Positions 1 through 9,198 of a stretch of DNA of 64,000 nt are shown piece by piece. The stretch's first letter is position 1. Each line of letters opens with the position of its first letter. Below the pieces are notes generated by a model, which did no database searches, was not told the origin of the DNA, and worked only from the letters and a program-made list of their open reading frames with translations. Made by a program: the position numbers and the translations under genes. Source of the stretch: G963663775 sp963663775 (lineage in GTDB: Bacteria > Bacillota > Clostridia > Oscillospirales > Butyricicoccaceae); assembly GCA_963663775.1 (NCBI GenBank), contig OY760624.1, positions 1,488,001-1,552,000 of the forward strand. Reading direction: 5' to 3'.

Positions 1-1048
1 ACCTGCCTGTCTGCAGCAAAGCGCATCATAAAGTCGCAAATCTACGGTTTGCACGGTCACTGAATCGGTAGGAATCGCATCTTTCGGTGCATTGCCGATG
101 CCGTTCATAACAGCATCACAGCCCTCTTCCAGACAGCGGTACATCAGTTGCACGAGCTGCTTCGGGGTCAACTCCTGTCGAGACAACCAACCGAGAAAAT
201 GCGCGGGCAAATTATCCTGTACAGGCTTTGCATAAAAAATGGCGTGCTGCATTAAGTTCTGCCAGATGATTCACTTTGGGTACTGGAACGCAGACATTGC
301 GACGAATAAAACCTACCAAACCTTCTACAAGTCCCTTTTCATTCCCAGAGGATGGGTTGCAAAACATAGCTTCAAAGCCATAATGTGCTGATAGCGCAGC
401 ATAATCCGCTTGCTTCTTTGCGTGGGCACCGAATCCATCTTTGACGGCTATTCTGGCATTATCAAAAATTACCTTTCTTGGTACGCCGCCAAAATGTTCA
501 AACATACGAACGAAAGCGTACAGAAAGCTTTCTGTATTTTGTCTTCGATACGTCTGCACAAAAGACGCACCGCTGTAACAAAGCCTGCCGCAGAACAAAT
601 AGATGGTGCTTTTTACGCCCCCAAGATAGACTGTTGCTTCACCCCAGTCTACTTGCACGGCATCTTCTGCTGGGAAGCCCAACGGCACATATGCTTCCAA
701 TACTTGCAGCCGAAGCTGTTGTACCAGTCGCCGTATCGTTGATTCCCCGCCAGTGAATCCATTTTCTTCTACCAGTCGGTCATAAATACGCTTTGCTGTA
801 TGGTGTTGTTTCTTTGCGCCATGTGTTTTGTCTTCTGCAAGACAGTGCCGCACGAAATCCAGAACATCTTCTGTGATAATGCTAGTTGGCCGCTCATAAG
901 CCTTTCTCTGCCACGGGACTGCATTTCCATCCCAATATTTTTTGACTGTATTGCGGGAAATATGAAGCTGTGCTGCGATTTGTCGCTGACTTTTCCCACT
1001 CAGCCTCATCTTACGAATTTCTTGATATACTTCCACTGTTATTACCAC
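1..1048 (-). pseudogene. IS21-family transposase IstA, broken and cut by the window edge
   Basis: The N-terminal 278 codons (212-1048) read as an IstA-type transposase. They begin with a helix-turn-helix (MRLSGKSQRQIAAQLHIS, SRNTVKKYW) and continue with the start of a DDE integrase core (AVQVDWGEA, then VIFDNARIAV). The frame stops at 212, but another frame continues over 1-237 with IstA-like C-terminal sequence (LPAHFLGWLSRQELTPKQL), so the gene has a frameshift or small deletion. The downstream istB ATPase would lie beyond base 1. A ribosome binding site-like GGAGG precedes the start. Outside the start, around 1099-1155, the motif 'TGGCTCA' occurs twice, as expected for the repeated termini of IS21 elements; I did not define the exact end. 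Non-functional as it stands. Confidence 0.8.
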
Positions 1049-1186
1049 CTTTTTCGCCTCCCTATTCTAGCTTCTACTAGTATAGGGGCTTCTTTTGGGT
1101 GGCTCAATGATTCATGAGCGTTTTGCCGGTATGTGGCTCACTTTTAGATTGGCGTTTATACATGAATTCGGTCAGCCGGTAGGGGG

Positions 1187-2030
1187 ATGCACCTGCGGGA
1201 AGATAACCGTTGGGTAAAGAAGGCACAGATGATTCCGTGGGGAGAGATTGAGCGGCGCATAGCGCCGCTGTTTACGAACCGAAAGGGCAATGTGGCCAAG
1301 CCGCTTCGGATGGCGCTCGGTGCCTGCATTATCCGAAGCGCAATCTGGGACATATTGATATAATTTTATCAAAAGGAATGGTACTATTGTCCACGCAGGC
1401 GAAACGTTTATGCACAATCCGCAAGCTGTATGAACAGCAGAAGTACATGTATGATCATCACTGCCACAGTGTACCGGATTGCATCGTAAGTCTGAGTCAG
1501 ACATATCTTCGGCCAATTGTGCGTGGAAAAGCAAGGTCGTCCGTGGAATTTGGAGCTAAACTGGACATCAGTGTATGTGACGGCTGGACACGGATAGAAG
1601 TATTGTCCTTTGACCCGTATAATGAGGCAACGAAGCTTCCGGAGATCATTGAGCACTACAAAACACGCACTGGCCACTATCCAGTACGGATCCTGGTCGA
1701 TAAAATCTACCGTAACTGGGATAATTTGAACTACTGCAAGGCACGTGGTATCCGGCTGGCTGGACCAGCACTGGGCAGACCCCGAAAGGATGAACCGTCG
1801 AACAGACTGCAAAACTACATCGATGAATGTGAACGTGTGGAGGTGGAGAGTTGCTTCAGTCTGGCGAAACGGAAATGTGGATTGGTCTGATTTCCGCCAG
1901 ACTGGCACAAACCGCCTGCCACTGCATTGTCTTGTCCATTGTTGTGCTGCATCTTAGGAAAATTTGGCCTGCCCTCCGGAAGCTCATTCTGTCCTGCTTT
2001 TCTTTCGGGACGCTGGTACAAAAATTACAG
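1187..2030 (+). pseudogene. IS5-type transposase, decayed
   Basis: Three pieces of one transposase follow each other in different frames. The first (from ATG 1187) carries the typical N-terminal segment with DNRWVKKAQMIPWGEIE and AKPLRMALGACII and stops near 1361. The second (about 1378-1890) carries the catalytic region with AKLDISVCDGWTRIEVLSFD and a C-terminal ECERVEVESCFSLAKRK segment. The third frame (about 1851-2030) supplies the hydrophobic tail LISARLAQTACHCIVLSIVV. The middle of the N-terminal half is missing, so there is an internal deletion near 1360 and a frameshift near 1885. It lies against the 3' end of the convergent DUF5104 gene and probably truncated it. Confidence 0.72.
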
Positions 2031-2283
2031 TTTGTTCGGTAGGCATTAGATACTCTATCCTGCCATCAATGTCAGTTGCTTCCTTTAAGGCATTGGGTGA
2101 GAATAAACTTTTAAGAGATTCATTGTCTGTATTACTTAATGCATACATGATTTGTTGAAAACGTGCTTTTCCAACTGCATCATAATCTGTATTCATTATC
2201 TCATAACGAAACGATTTGCACGAAGTCACTCTCATAAAAAGAGTTATCGCGATTATAATGGTTAGTAATTTTTTAGTATACAT
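1984..2283 (-). pseudogene. DUF5104-like lipoprotein, 3' truncated
   Basis: The 99-residue product starts with a hydrophobic signal ending in a lipobox-like VTSC (Cys 22). The body (GKARFQQIMYALSNTDNES, LKSLFSPNALKEA, GRIEYLM) resembles the first half of the DUF5104 family of small Firmicute lipoproteins of unknown function. After IEYLM the similarity stops and the frame runs for about 20 codons into the adjoining transposase relic (from about 2045 leftward). The product is therefore probably a truncated, non-functional surface lipoprotein. The family assignment rests on remembered sequence pattern only. Confidence 0.5.
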
Positions 2284-2305
2284 AGTTCGCCCCCAACCTC
2301 AACTT

Positions 2306-2707
2306 TTACCACTGTATCTCCCATATAACATGAGCAACTATTTGAGGATTTGAGAATTTCACTAATGTTGATGAATCGATATAATACCCTAACAATTCTT
2401 CATAATCTGCTGATGCTATTGAATACAAGCCATCATATTGATTATCTTCTCCACACACATCAAACATCAATGAGTTGTCATTATTATCAAAATCTTGTAT
2501 GACCTCATCCTCATCACCTCGATCATTTTCTTTTAGTGCTCTGATAAATATCACCATATTACCTGTATTTTTTTTGCATGGGATTTTTTTTAACTTAATG
2601 TATACTTCATTTAATTTTTGAATATGTTCATTTCCATAATGGATTTTCACTTCATGAGCTACTGCTTCGAAATCTGTTCGAAGAATAATATCCTTTATTG
2701 TCATCAT
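2306..2707 (-). CDS. hypothetical protein, DUF6557-like
   Basis: The product is 133 residues from the second ATG pair (MMTIKDIIL), which has a GGAG about nine bases upstream; an in-frame ATG at 2728 lacks such a site. The N-terminus (TIKDIILRTDFEAVAHEV, then IHYGNEHIQKLNEVY) has the helical 'LL..D...V...L...YP' layout I associate with DUF6557. The rest is acidic, with EDEVIQDFDNNDNSLMFDV in the middle, and ends in a tryptophan-rich AHVIWEIQW. No signal peptide or membrane segment is visible. Small acidic soluble proteins of this kind often sit in immunity or accessory cassettes, but nothing here proves that role. Base composition is AT-rich like the rest of the island. Confidence 0.6.
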   Translation of the reverse strand: MMTIKDIILRTDFEAVAHEVKIHYGNEHIQKLNEVYIKLKKIPCKKNTGNMVIFIRALKENDRGDEDEVIQDFDNNDNSLMFDVCGEDNQYDGLYSIASADYEELLGYYIDSSTLVKFSNPQIVAHVIWEIQW

Positions 2708-2737
2708 AGTACCACGCTCCATTCTCAATGAGTTTTT

Positions 2738-3022
2738 TCAAAGTATTCCCAAAAAATTTCTTAATCCGGGTCTGTTATTGATTTTCTGTAAGAGATACAA
2801 GGAGAAAATCGCTAGACATTCTGCTTCTTGCAGTCCATCTAACTGACTTGTAATCAGTTTATAGATTGGAGCGTATTCTTTAACCAATTTTTCGAGTGTC
2901 TGGTTATTTGCAATGGCAATTCTGTCAGGTTCGTTGATATAGATTCTCAACAATTTCGATATTGAAATTCCCGTTTTCCTTTTTACATATTCTGCAACTG
3001 AATTATCAATCTTGCTTCCCAT
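2738..3022 (-). CDS. hypothetical small helical protein
   Basis: The product is 94 residues from ATG 3022 (MGSKIDNSVAEYVKRKTGI), chosen over the in-frame GTG at 3028 because an AGG lies about eight bases before the ATG. It is probably all-helical, with amphipathic stretches such as SKLLRIYINEPDRIAIANNQ and ECLAIFSLYLLQKIN. It has no signal peptide, cysteine cluster or family motif that I recognise. It lies about 30 bp upstream of the DUF6557-like gene on the same strand, so the two may be co-transcribed. Confidence 0.5.
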   Translation of the reverse strand: MGSKIDNSVAEYVKRKTGISISKLLRIYINEPDRIAIANNQTLEKLVKEYAPIYKLITSQLDGLQEAECLAIFSLYLLQKINNRPGLRNFLGIL

Positions 3023-3154
3023 TGTCACACCTACAAATTCTTATTTATCGATATCACGTGCTAAACATTTTGCATAGTTCCTATCAACCGTCGAGAAGTC
3101 TAACCATAGAAGGATAATGGACAACACATAATAGCTGTAGCGCGTGTAATTATA

Positions 3155-3331
3155 TTATATCAACACTTTGTCTCCGTCATCAAATGGGTTGCGACAGTCA
3201 GAGCAGAACTTTGGGGGGTGAATCTTATCCTCTGGTTCCCAACCGCACTTATCACATTTGTATTGTGGTATTATACGGGTCTTTGCTTTGCCATACTTAT
3301 GGAAGAATTTCCTTGTATTTTCTACAGTAAT
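3155..3331 (-). pseudogene. zinc-ribbon-like ORF fragment
   Basis: Within the 357-bp stretch between the small genes and the helicase, one frame encodes about 58 residues ending in a four-cysteine knuckle: YKCDKCGW, then about 15 residues, then KFCSDCRNPF. The CxxC...CxxC spacing resembles a rubredoxin-like or zinc-ribbon domain. No ATG, GTG or TTG with a ribosome binding site precedes it, and a stop lies immediately upstream, so it looks like the C-terminal remnant of a longer gene. I see nothing else of note in 3029-3379. Confidence 0.35.
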
Positions 3332-3379
3332 CTAGCATATTCTATGCAGTAAAAAACACAGATTGTACTATGCTTTGTT

Positions 3380-5448
3380 TTACAAATTTCCGATGATATA
3401 CTTTGATATATAGCTGATGTGTTGAAAATGATCTGCATTATCTTTCAATAGCTTTTTCATTGCAAAGGCATCTTCATAATCTTCCCCAATAATACGAACA
3501 ATTGCATCAATATCTCTTTCGTATATGCCAACATCAAGCAACATTTTTCTTTGTTTGGATGTCGTAAAATAGAGTTGCTCAATTGCTCCAAGAACCTTAT
3601 TATCTAAAATATTGATGTAATCCTTTGAAATAGATTCGGTTTGCATGAAATATCTAATTATTTCAACTTTCCCATAGAATTTATGTTCGATATAGCTCAT
3701 CTTTAAACTGATTGCTGTCGAGATAATAGAGTCAAGTCCTCTTGAAGCATAATATTTCATAGCATTATCTACAACGGTTTTAATTTTAGGTCGATTTCGA
3801 TTGATAAGATTATTTATTAAATTTCCACGGAAAGTATCATTTTTACCTTCTGCAATATAATACAAAAGAACCACTAATTTAGACCTTCCATACTTTGGAA
3901 TATCTTTGATTGAACGCAATTCTGTAATAAGACTTTGTCTTTCCTCGCTATAACGATTATACATAGCTTTTACTGTATCAAATCTTAAATGGCTACCAAT
4001 GTTTTTTAAATAATCTTCGTGCGTGATTCCTAAACTGGCTAAGAAGGCAAGATAATCAGGGTGATTCTCTATGTCTCCTTTTTGAATATCAACATCTTTA
4101 CTATCATCTGTTATCTCGAATTTTATGCTTCTAATAGCGTCAATTTTTTCAAATGGCGGATCGGTTGGTGCTTTTAGATAGTAAGCCTTACCTATAAAAT
4201 GCTGGTTTAAGCGTCCTGTTCTACCAACCAGATTGAAAAAGTCAAAAGCTGTAAAATCATTGGAATTATTATTTTTATCGGATTGTCTGGAAGGCTTCGT
4301 AATGATAATATTTTCAGCGGTGGTATTAACTCCTTCAAGTAAAGTTGATGTGCAGAACAGCCTATTATAGGTGGCGTTGTTTTCATATAAGCTTAATTGA
4401 AACATACGCGTCCCTAACGGCATTTGCCCGTTATGTATTACATAGCCTCTTTCCAGTGCCTTTATAACGCACCAATCTTCATGTATTTCGTCTTTTGCCC
4501 ATTCAATAAAATATCTAATGGAAGTATCAAGTTCCGGCAATAATGGTTGGGTAGATAACTCGTTATTTATATACTTGTAAATCCCCATAACTGTGGGGAA
4601 ATATATCAAGGTTTTTTCTTCTTCTGGTATATGTAGCAACAATTTTTGACATTGAGACCCCCTGTCCTTGTGTGCGAGTATATTTATCGGTATTACTTCA
4701 TTTACAACTGGTGAATATTCCGTATTGTAAAAAACCGGTTTTTTTTCAAGTAGTTCGATATCCTCTATGTTTTTAATAAACGGAGCCAATAAAATATATC
4801 GTTTAGCTGTTTTTGCTAAATAATAGTAGGCCATATTTAAGACTAAGACACGATCGTCTTCTTTGTCCGTTTCTAGCTTGTATACTTCATCAATAACGAG
4901 CAGATCAATGCTTTTCATTATTTCATAGGAATTTTCTTGTACAACCCTATCATGAGTGAGGATAAAAATATTAAATGAGTCAAAATTATATTCTTTTTCA
5001 ACATCGAGCTGTGTGTATACTTTATAAGTTCGGAAGATATGATTGTACTTTCGTATCAGCTTCTTTAAATACTCATCAACTAAAGCCAGAGTGGGAACTA
5101 TAAGCACTATATTTTGCGGCAAATGCCTTGCAATATATTCAAATGCACAACAAGTTTTGCCAAAACTTGTTGTGCACTCACAATTAAAGCATTAGTTAGC
5201 TCCATCTGCCTAATAATCTCAAGCTGTTCAGGGTGCAAAACAACATCTTTATCTAATCTTGATTGTGCAAAGGAGGAATATACAATGGAATCAAAAGAAT
5301 GGTACTGGGAATAAACCGTTAAATCCAAGGCAAATAGATCGTCTGCCAATTCTTTTGCTTTTTCGGTCGAATCTTCTGACATTGCCAACGCTCTGATATA
5401 TTTTTCCCTAAGCTTTTGAGTATCATATTCATTAGATGATAGATTCAT
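3380..5448 (-). pseudogene. hamB: Hachiman-like helicase HamB, frameshifted at Walker A
   Basis: A superfamily 2 helicase is split into two frames. The first (5107-5448) gives the N-terminus and a Q-motif-like segment (LHPEQLEIIRQMELTNALIV), then loses frame. The second (3380-5122) begins just after the ATP loop with MPQNIVLIVPTLALVDEYL and carries motif II as LLVIDEVYKL and motif VI as FNLVGRTGRL. Restoring one cytosine around 5171 would give S-A-P-T-S-F-G-K-T, a standard Walker A. The joined product would be about 689 residues. It overlaps the end of the DUF1837-like gene by 17 bp, as in Hachiman loci. As sequenced it should yield no ATPase unless frameshifting occurs; sequencing error cannot be excluded. 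Confidence 0.75.
5144..5176. repeat. perfect 33-nt palindrome within the hamB Walker A region
   Basis: The arms TGCACAACAAGTTTTG and CAAAACTTGTTGTGCA (16 bp each) are exact inverse complements around a single central base. They span the helicase ATP-binding loop codons. The ancestral frame predicted from the protein would contain one extra C in one arm, making the repeat imperfect. The observed deletion is thus the change that perfects the palindrome. Confidence 0.9.
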
Positions 5449-6370
5449 AATATTCTCTTCTTTCCACGATTTTTTGCGTAAAAGTTGCTACCAATTTGCT
5501 CTTGCTTATAATAGGCAGGGATATAGAAATTATTTTCGTTTCCAAATCATATAGTTTTACTTTTTTAATTCTGGAAAGTTTGTTTAAAATTGTAGTAGTA
5601 TCGGTTTCTGTACCGTGAGCTATAAAAACTGGTATTCCAATTGACGTTACTCCAGCGTTAGATATAAAATTCTTCATAGCAATGCTTCTGTCGATAAAGG
5701 CACCAAAATCTGCTGCGAATGTCCCCATCTTATCTCGCAACCACCTTTGACTAAGAACTAATACAAATTCTTCATCAACTTGTTGTTGGTATGTAGAGAG
5801 CGATTCGTTGATAAGAGCAACTCCGTTCTTTAGAGAATTGCTGACTTTTGATTCCCCAAATAGAATCATCTTATCTTCTGGGCAATAGAATACAGCATCA
5901 ATTCCAAAAACACTCATATTTCTATCAGTAATAAAATTCGCCTTTGGGATAACACAACAGAATCCAAAATATTCAGATAGTAGGTTACAAAAAATGTATT
6001 CTCCGATTTTCCCCATCTTGTCTAATCTAACTTCAATATTGCCGTTTCCTTTATCTTCAAGGGTGTATTCTTCTGCAAGAATTTTGATAACTTCATCCTC
6101 GATATCTGAAGGCAACTTACGGATGTTTTCATCATCTATATACAAACTTAGTCTTTTGTAGAGCGAAACATAATTCTCTACAGTAGGTTCAAAGGATAAT
6201 GATGTTTTATTTTCAATGTACTGTAAGAATCGAGTATCATCAAAAAAATAGTCAAACATTTTTTGATAAAAGGACGGTGTGTCAGCAATATCAACGTGAA
6301 TTACCGAATGATCATCCTCAGAAAAATATACATCAAAGCAATTAAATGATTTTTGTGTGATTGCAGCCAT
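5432..6370 (-). CDS. hamA: Hachiman-like nuclease HamA (DUF1837-type)
   Basis: The product is 312 residues from ATG 6370, chosen because GGGAGG lies eight bases upstream; an earlier in-frame start at 6409 lacks one. The central region reads GKIGEYIFCNLLSEYF, then ITDRNMSVFGIDAVFYC, then ILFGESKVSNSLKNGVALI. This gives a conserved Glu, a G-x-D and a GESK, the layout of the DUF1837 nuclease core in HamA. In Hachiman systems HamA is the effector nuclease held and released by the HamB helicase that senses phage DNA intermediates. Here the HamA frame is intact but its partner is broken. The IS110-type element begins just upstream (about 6410), so the native promoter has probably been displaced. 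Family call from motif pattern and pairing, not from a search. Confidence 0.7.
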   Translation of the reverse strand: MAAITQKSFNCFDVYFSEDDHSVIHVDIADTPSFYQKMFDYFFDDTRFLQYIENKTSLSFEPTVENYVSLYKRLSLYIDDENIRKLPSDIEDEVIKILAEEYTLEDKGNGNIEVRLDKMGKIGEYIFCNLLSEYFGFCCVIPKANFITDRNMSVFGIDAVFYCPEDKMILFGESKVSNSLKNGVALINESLSTYQQQVDEEFVLVLSQRWLRDKMGTFAADFGAFIDRSIAMKNFISNAGVTSIGIPVFIAHGTETDTTTILNKLSRIKKVKLYDLETKIISISLPIISKSKLVATFTQKIVERREYYESII

Positions 6371-6410
6371 ATACACCGCCTCCCTATAATAAAATACGTT
6401 TTTCTTCAAA

Positions 6411-6829
6411 TATCTCTTGTTTTCATAGAATTACGCCAATTTCAAAAGAGCGATTGCGAAGCAGCACTGCATCCAGTGCGCCAAATCAGGAAAAATGGGC
6501 ATGACAATCAAAGCGTCGCTTGTTTTCGCAATATTTTGGCCATGGTAACCCACTATTCCTGCGGCGGCAAACCTCCCATGTCTAACAGGGTCATTGCCCT
6601 AAATTCCTTCGTCCTGCCTGCCCGCAGATGGGTGTCAGCGATGCTCCTTTACCGAGTCTGTGCTCTGATGGTGAAATTTTGACTGACTACCTGCTCTTTT
6701 GTCTTTGAATTGCCTTGCTACCCGACCCAACTGTGACGCTCCCGACGGGTCATTGTGTGATATTGCCCTTAAGCTGCTATTGCTGCCGGACGGTGGATGT
6801 CACCAAGCAACCGTACTGGATCATAGTCC
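6411..6829 (-). ncRNA. candidate bridge RNA region of the IS110-type element
   Basis: About 410 bases with no credible gene lie directly downstream of the recombinase stop. IS110-family recombinases use a bridge RNA encoded in a non-coding end, on the 3' side in the IS1111 group. On the recombinase strand two related blocks occur, one containing GGGCAATATCACACAATG followed by ACCC (6745-6766) and one GGGCAATGACCC (6589-6600). Such paired short repeats are what guide loops and element ends would show. The RNA itself and its limits are not demonstrated. Confidence 0.4.
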
Positions 6830-8050
6830 TCATCTTTTAGTTGCAAGGGCGAAAAACACCCGAATTAACTTGCAGCATAGCGTAATGAGCGATTGTTTTT
6901 TCTTCAGCGGATTCTCTTTGCGGCTCGTGTAATAGCCGTGGATTTCTCCGAATTCTTGATTGGTTGCTACCACGGGCAGAATGGCTCGGAATAGCAGTGC
7001 CCGTAGGCGATGCCTGCCACGTTTGCTGATCCCGCTTTGTCCCCGGTGTTTACCGGAGCTGTTTTCGCGAATCGCCAATCCAGCCAGTTTCTGAATCTGT
7101 TTTGGAGACTGAAAACGTCCCAAATCTCCAACCTCGGCAAAGAAACCAGCGATGGTGAGTAGTCCAATTCCCTTGATGGCGAGCAGCTTCTGAACCGCCG
7201 GAATCTGCTCGCACAGTTCTTCTACAAGAGCCATAACGCTGTCATATTGCGTATGCTTGGCATGATAGTCCTCCAGAAGTAGCCGAATCTCCATGCGAGC
7301 AGCGATGCTGCCTTCGGTGCAGCCCATGCTGTGTTTTGCCGTTTCATACAGAGTCTGTGCTCTTTTCATTCCAACGGCCCGCAGCTTGTTTGTACGCCAT
7401 AGCTGGTTGATTCCTTCTGCTCCTGTCTTGACGACATCTACGGGCAATGGGGCACTGCCCAGCACCAACAGGCTGCTCTGTGCTTTGAAATCCCCAAATA
7501 CCTCGTGATATTCAGGAAAGTAAATCTTGAGCCAGCGCTCAATTCGGTTCTGGATTGCCACTAACTCCCGTACGATTCGCTCACGGCAGTTCATGGCGAT
7601 ACGCAGTTCCGCGTACACGCCTTCCGGAATATATGGAACGTGATATCTTCCATCGATGACCAGCTTGGCGATGGTTTTGGGGTCTTTGCTGTCCGTCTTG
7701 CTCGGATGATTGTCGTCCAGCTCCTTGCATTGCTTGACGTGGTATGGATTGACCAGTACGAGCCTGATACCTTGATCTCTCAGATATGACGCCAGGCTAA
7801 ACCAGTAATGTCCTGTGGGCTCTGCGCCTACCATAATATTGCTCTGTGCGGTCTCTCCAGATAAGCTTTTGATCCATGCCTGAAACTGTCCAAATCCTTC
7901 TCCGTTGTTTGCGAAACGAAACACACGACCAAGCTCCACGCCTCGCCAGTTAAATGCTCTGGCATAATGCGTTTCGCTGCCGATGTCCACACCGATGACG
8001 ATTGTTTCTGTTGTAACTTGACTTATCTTCTCATTCTGGGTAAAATTCAT
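6830..8050 (-). CDS. IS110-family recombinase (transposase)
   Basis: The product is 406 residues. The N-terminal DEDD RuvC-like domain is visible (VIGVDIGSETHYARAFNWRG, VGAEPTGHYWFSLASYLRD, KTDSKDPKTIAKLVIDGRY). The C-terminal Transposase_20 domain follows, with the IKGIGLLTIAGFFAEVGDLG helix-hairpin-helix, IQKLAGLAIRENSSGKHRGQ and the serine-containing SGISKRGRHRLRALLF. Length and domain order are those of an intact IS110-family enzyme, which excises and inserts the element through a circular form guided by a bridge RNA. GGAGG lies 10-15 bases before the ATG at 8050. No frameshift or stop is visible, so it may still be active. Confidence 0.92.
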   Translation of the reverse strand: MNFTQNEKISQVTTETIVIGVDIGSETHYARAFNWRGVELGRVFRFANNGEGFGQFQAWIKSLSGETAQSNIMVGAEPTGHYWFSLASYLRDQGIRLVLVNPYHVKQCKELDDNHPSKTDSKDPKTIAKLVIDGRYHVPYIPEGVYAELRIAMNCRERIVRELVAIQNRIERWLKIYFPEYHEVFGDFKAQSSLLVLGSAPLPVDVVKTGAEGINQLWRTNKLRAVGMKRAQTLYETAKHSMGCTEGSIAARMEIRLLLEDYHAKHTQYDSVMALVEELCEQIPAVQKLLAIKGIGLLTIAGFFAEVGDLGRFQSPKQIQKLAGLAIRENSSGKHRGQSGISKRGRHRLRALLFRAILPVVATNQEFGEIHGYYTSRKENPLKKKQSLITLCCKLIRVFFALATKR

Positions 8051-8149
8051 TTTGACGACCTCCGTTGTTTTTGAGTTTGGATTTCATCTGGCCAGATTTC
8101 ATCCTCTCAATCCTAACCGGAGGTTGTCTTTTTTGCAATTCCCGTTTTT

Positions 8150-8600
8150 ACCCCTTACAGGAATGCTCCTTGGTAAAGTTTCATATTTATAGTATTTGTT
8201 CCAATACTGCCCGGTTTTCGCTATTTATATCATCCTTGTACTCCTTTGAGCAAAAACATATTATTATTTGGTATGGATCCCCCAGATTCTTTTTTCATCT
8301 TTATCAGCCATTATTTCCGCTTCCCTTATTCAACAGCAAGTGCCTTAAATACTGCATCCTCCGCAGTGGAAATATACGGGTTCAACCCACTAACATTTTG
8401 AACTCTATCCAGTAGTCCATGTTTATTTTTACGTCTCTTCTATTCTAAAATGTTTGAGAGCTTCTATTATAGCTTGCTCCTTTTCTGGTGGGCATTGTGG
8501 AACTTTTGCATCTTCTGACTTTGGAAGATTGTGGTTTTTTCCAACCTCCCAACGAACAAATTGCGTATAAGCCGAGCTGCTCATTGTTGTTAAAATATAT
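8150..8600 (-). pseudogene. relics of two genes, possibly a lost defence operon
   Basis: Upstream of the IS110-type element the minus strand holds decayed coding sequence. One frame reads AYTQFVRWEVGKNHNLPKSE and ends EALKHFRIEET. A shifted frame continues as LLDRVQNVSGLNPYISTAED and ends FKALAVE. About 20 bases further on, an ATG at 8311 opens MADKDEKRIWGIHTK, then stops and shifts (NNNMFLLKGVQG). The RIWGIHT opening is one I associate with N-termini of restriction-type or Shedu-like endonucleases, an uncertain link. The rest of 8065-8950 is AT-rich and I see no intact gene there. Confidence 0.35.
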
Positions 8601-8926
8601 AATTCAATTAACTACAAGCACTCAAAAAAGTTCTTCTTCAAATTATATCATAATTTTACAAATAATCAACAAAACCCCTGTATCTTATCAAGCGTATCGT
8701 TATCAAGTAAACAAACTCGTAAAACTTTTAAACTACAAATTTTTCATAAAACACCACAGCTACTGAAAAATCAAATATACGGTTTCTTGAAAAATAAAAA
8801 AATGGTAGAGAACCGGTAGAGAATTTCTGTTTTTTGTCATAAGATAAGATTTTTGATAAAATGTAGTGATTTTTTATCCTCAACTTTATATAGCAAATCG
8901 TCACGTATTTGTGACGAAAGCAAAAG

Positions 8927-8954
8927 AAAACCCTACACATTTGTGTAGGGTTTT
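8927..8954 (-). terminator. terminator of the tRNA-Leu gene
   Basis: A perfect hairpin (AAAACCCTACACA / TGTGTAGGGTTTT) lies two bases beyond the tRNA 3' end and is followed on the minus strand by a T-rich run. It ends the tRNA transcript. Confidence 0.85.
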
Positions 8955-8956
8955 CT

Positions 8957-9044
8957 TGGTGCCGCTGGCCGGACTCGAACCGGCACGGTATATTCTACCG
9001 AGGGATTTTAAGTCCCTTGTGTCTACCGATTTCACCACAGCGGC
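8957..9044 (-). tRNA. tRNA-Leu (anticodon UAA)
   Basis: The 88-nt gene includes an encoded CCA. The acceptor stem GCCGCTG pairs with CAGCGGC, followed by discriminator A and CCA. The anticodon stem AGGGA/TCCCT closes a CTTAAAA loop, giving anticodon UAA. The T arm is GCCGGTTCGAGTCCGGC. The long variable arm (CGGTAGAATATACCG) is class II, as expected for leucine. It decodes UUA, a rarer codon in the core genes here. It sits at the border between the AT-rich island and the core genome, a common integration site position. Confidence 0.95.
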
Positions 9045-9198
9045 ATTTAATAACTGTATTATACAGTATATCATTTAAAAAAAATATTGTCAATTAAAAT
9101 ATATTCTTAAATTTCAATTTGAAAAATATGACTGATTTTAATAGATTCCTGCACGATTTGACTATCTTGTAAGCATTCCCAATACTGTTGTGTAATTT

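Larger units (their letters stand above)
6411..8140 (-). mobile_element. IS110/IS1111-type insertion sequence, apparently complete
   Basis: The element consists of one full-length recombinase gene (6830-8050), about 410 bp of non-coding DNA on its 3' side (6411-6829) and a short 5' non-coding flank. The outer ends are approximate: IS110 elements have no long terminal inverted repeats and I could not fix the junctions. It separates hamA from the decayed operon at 8150-8600, so it probably inserted into a larger defence locus. Confidence 0.75.

Noticed and set aside
8065..8415. A plus-strand frame of 116 codons upstream of the IS110-type element
   Set aside because: Aromatic- and Cys-rich product without a ribosome binding site. 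Minus-strand fragments in the same DNA look more like real former coding sequence.
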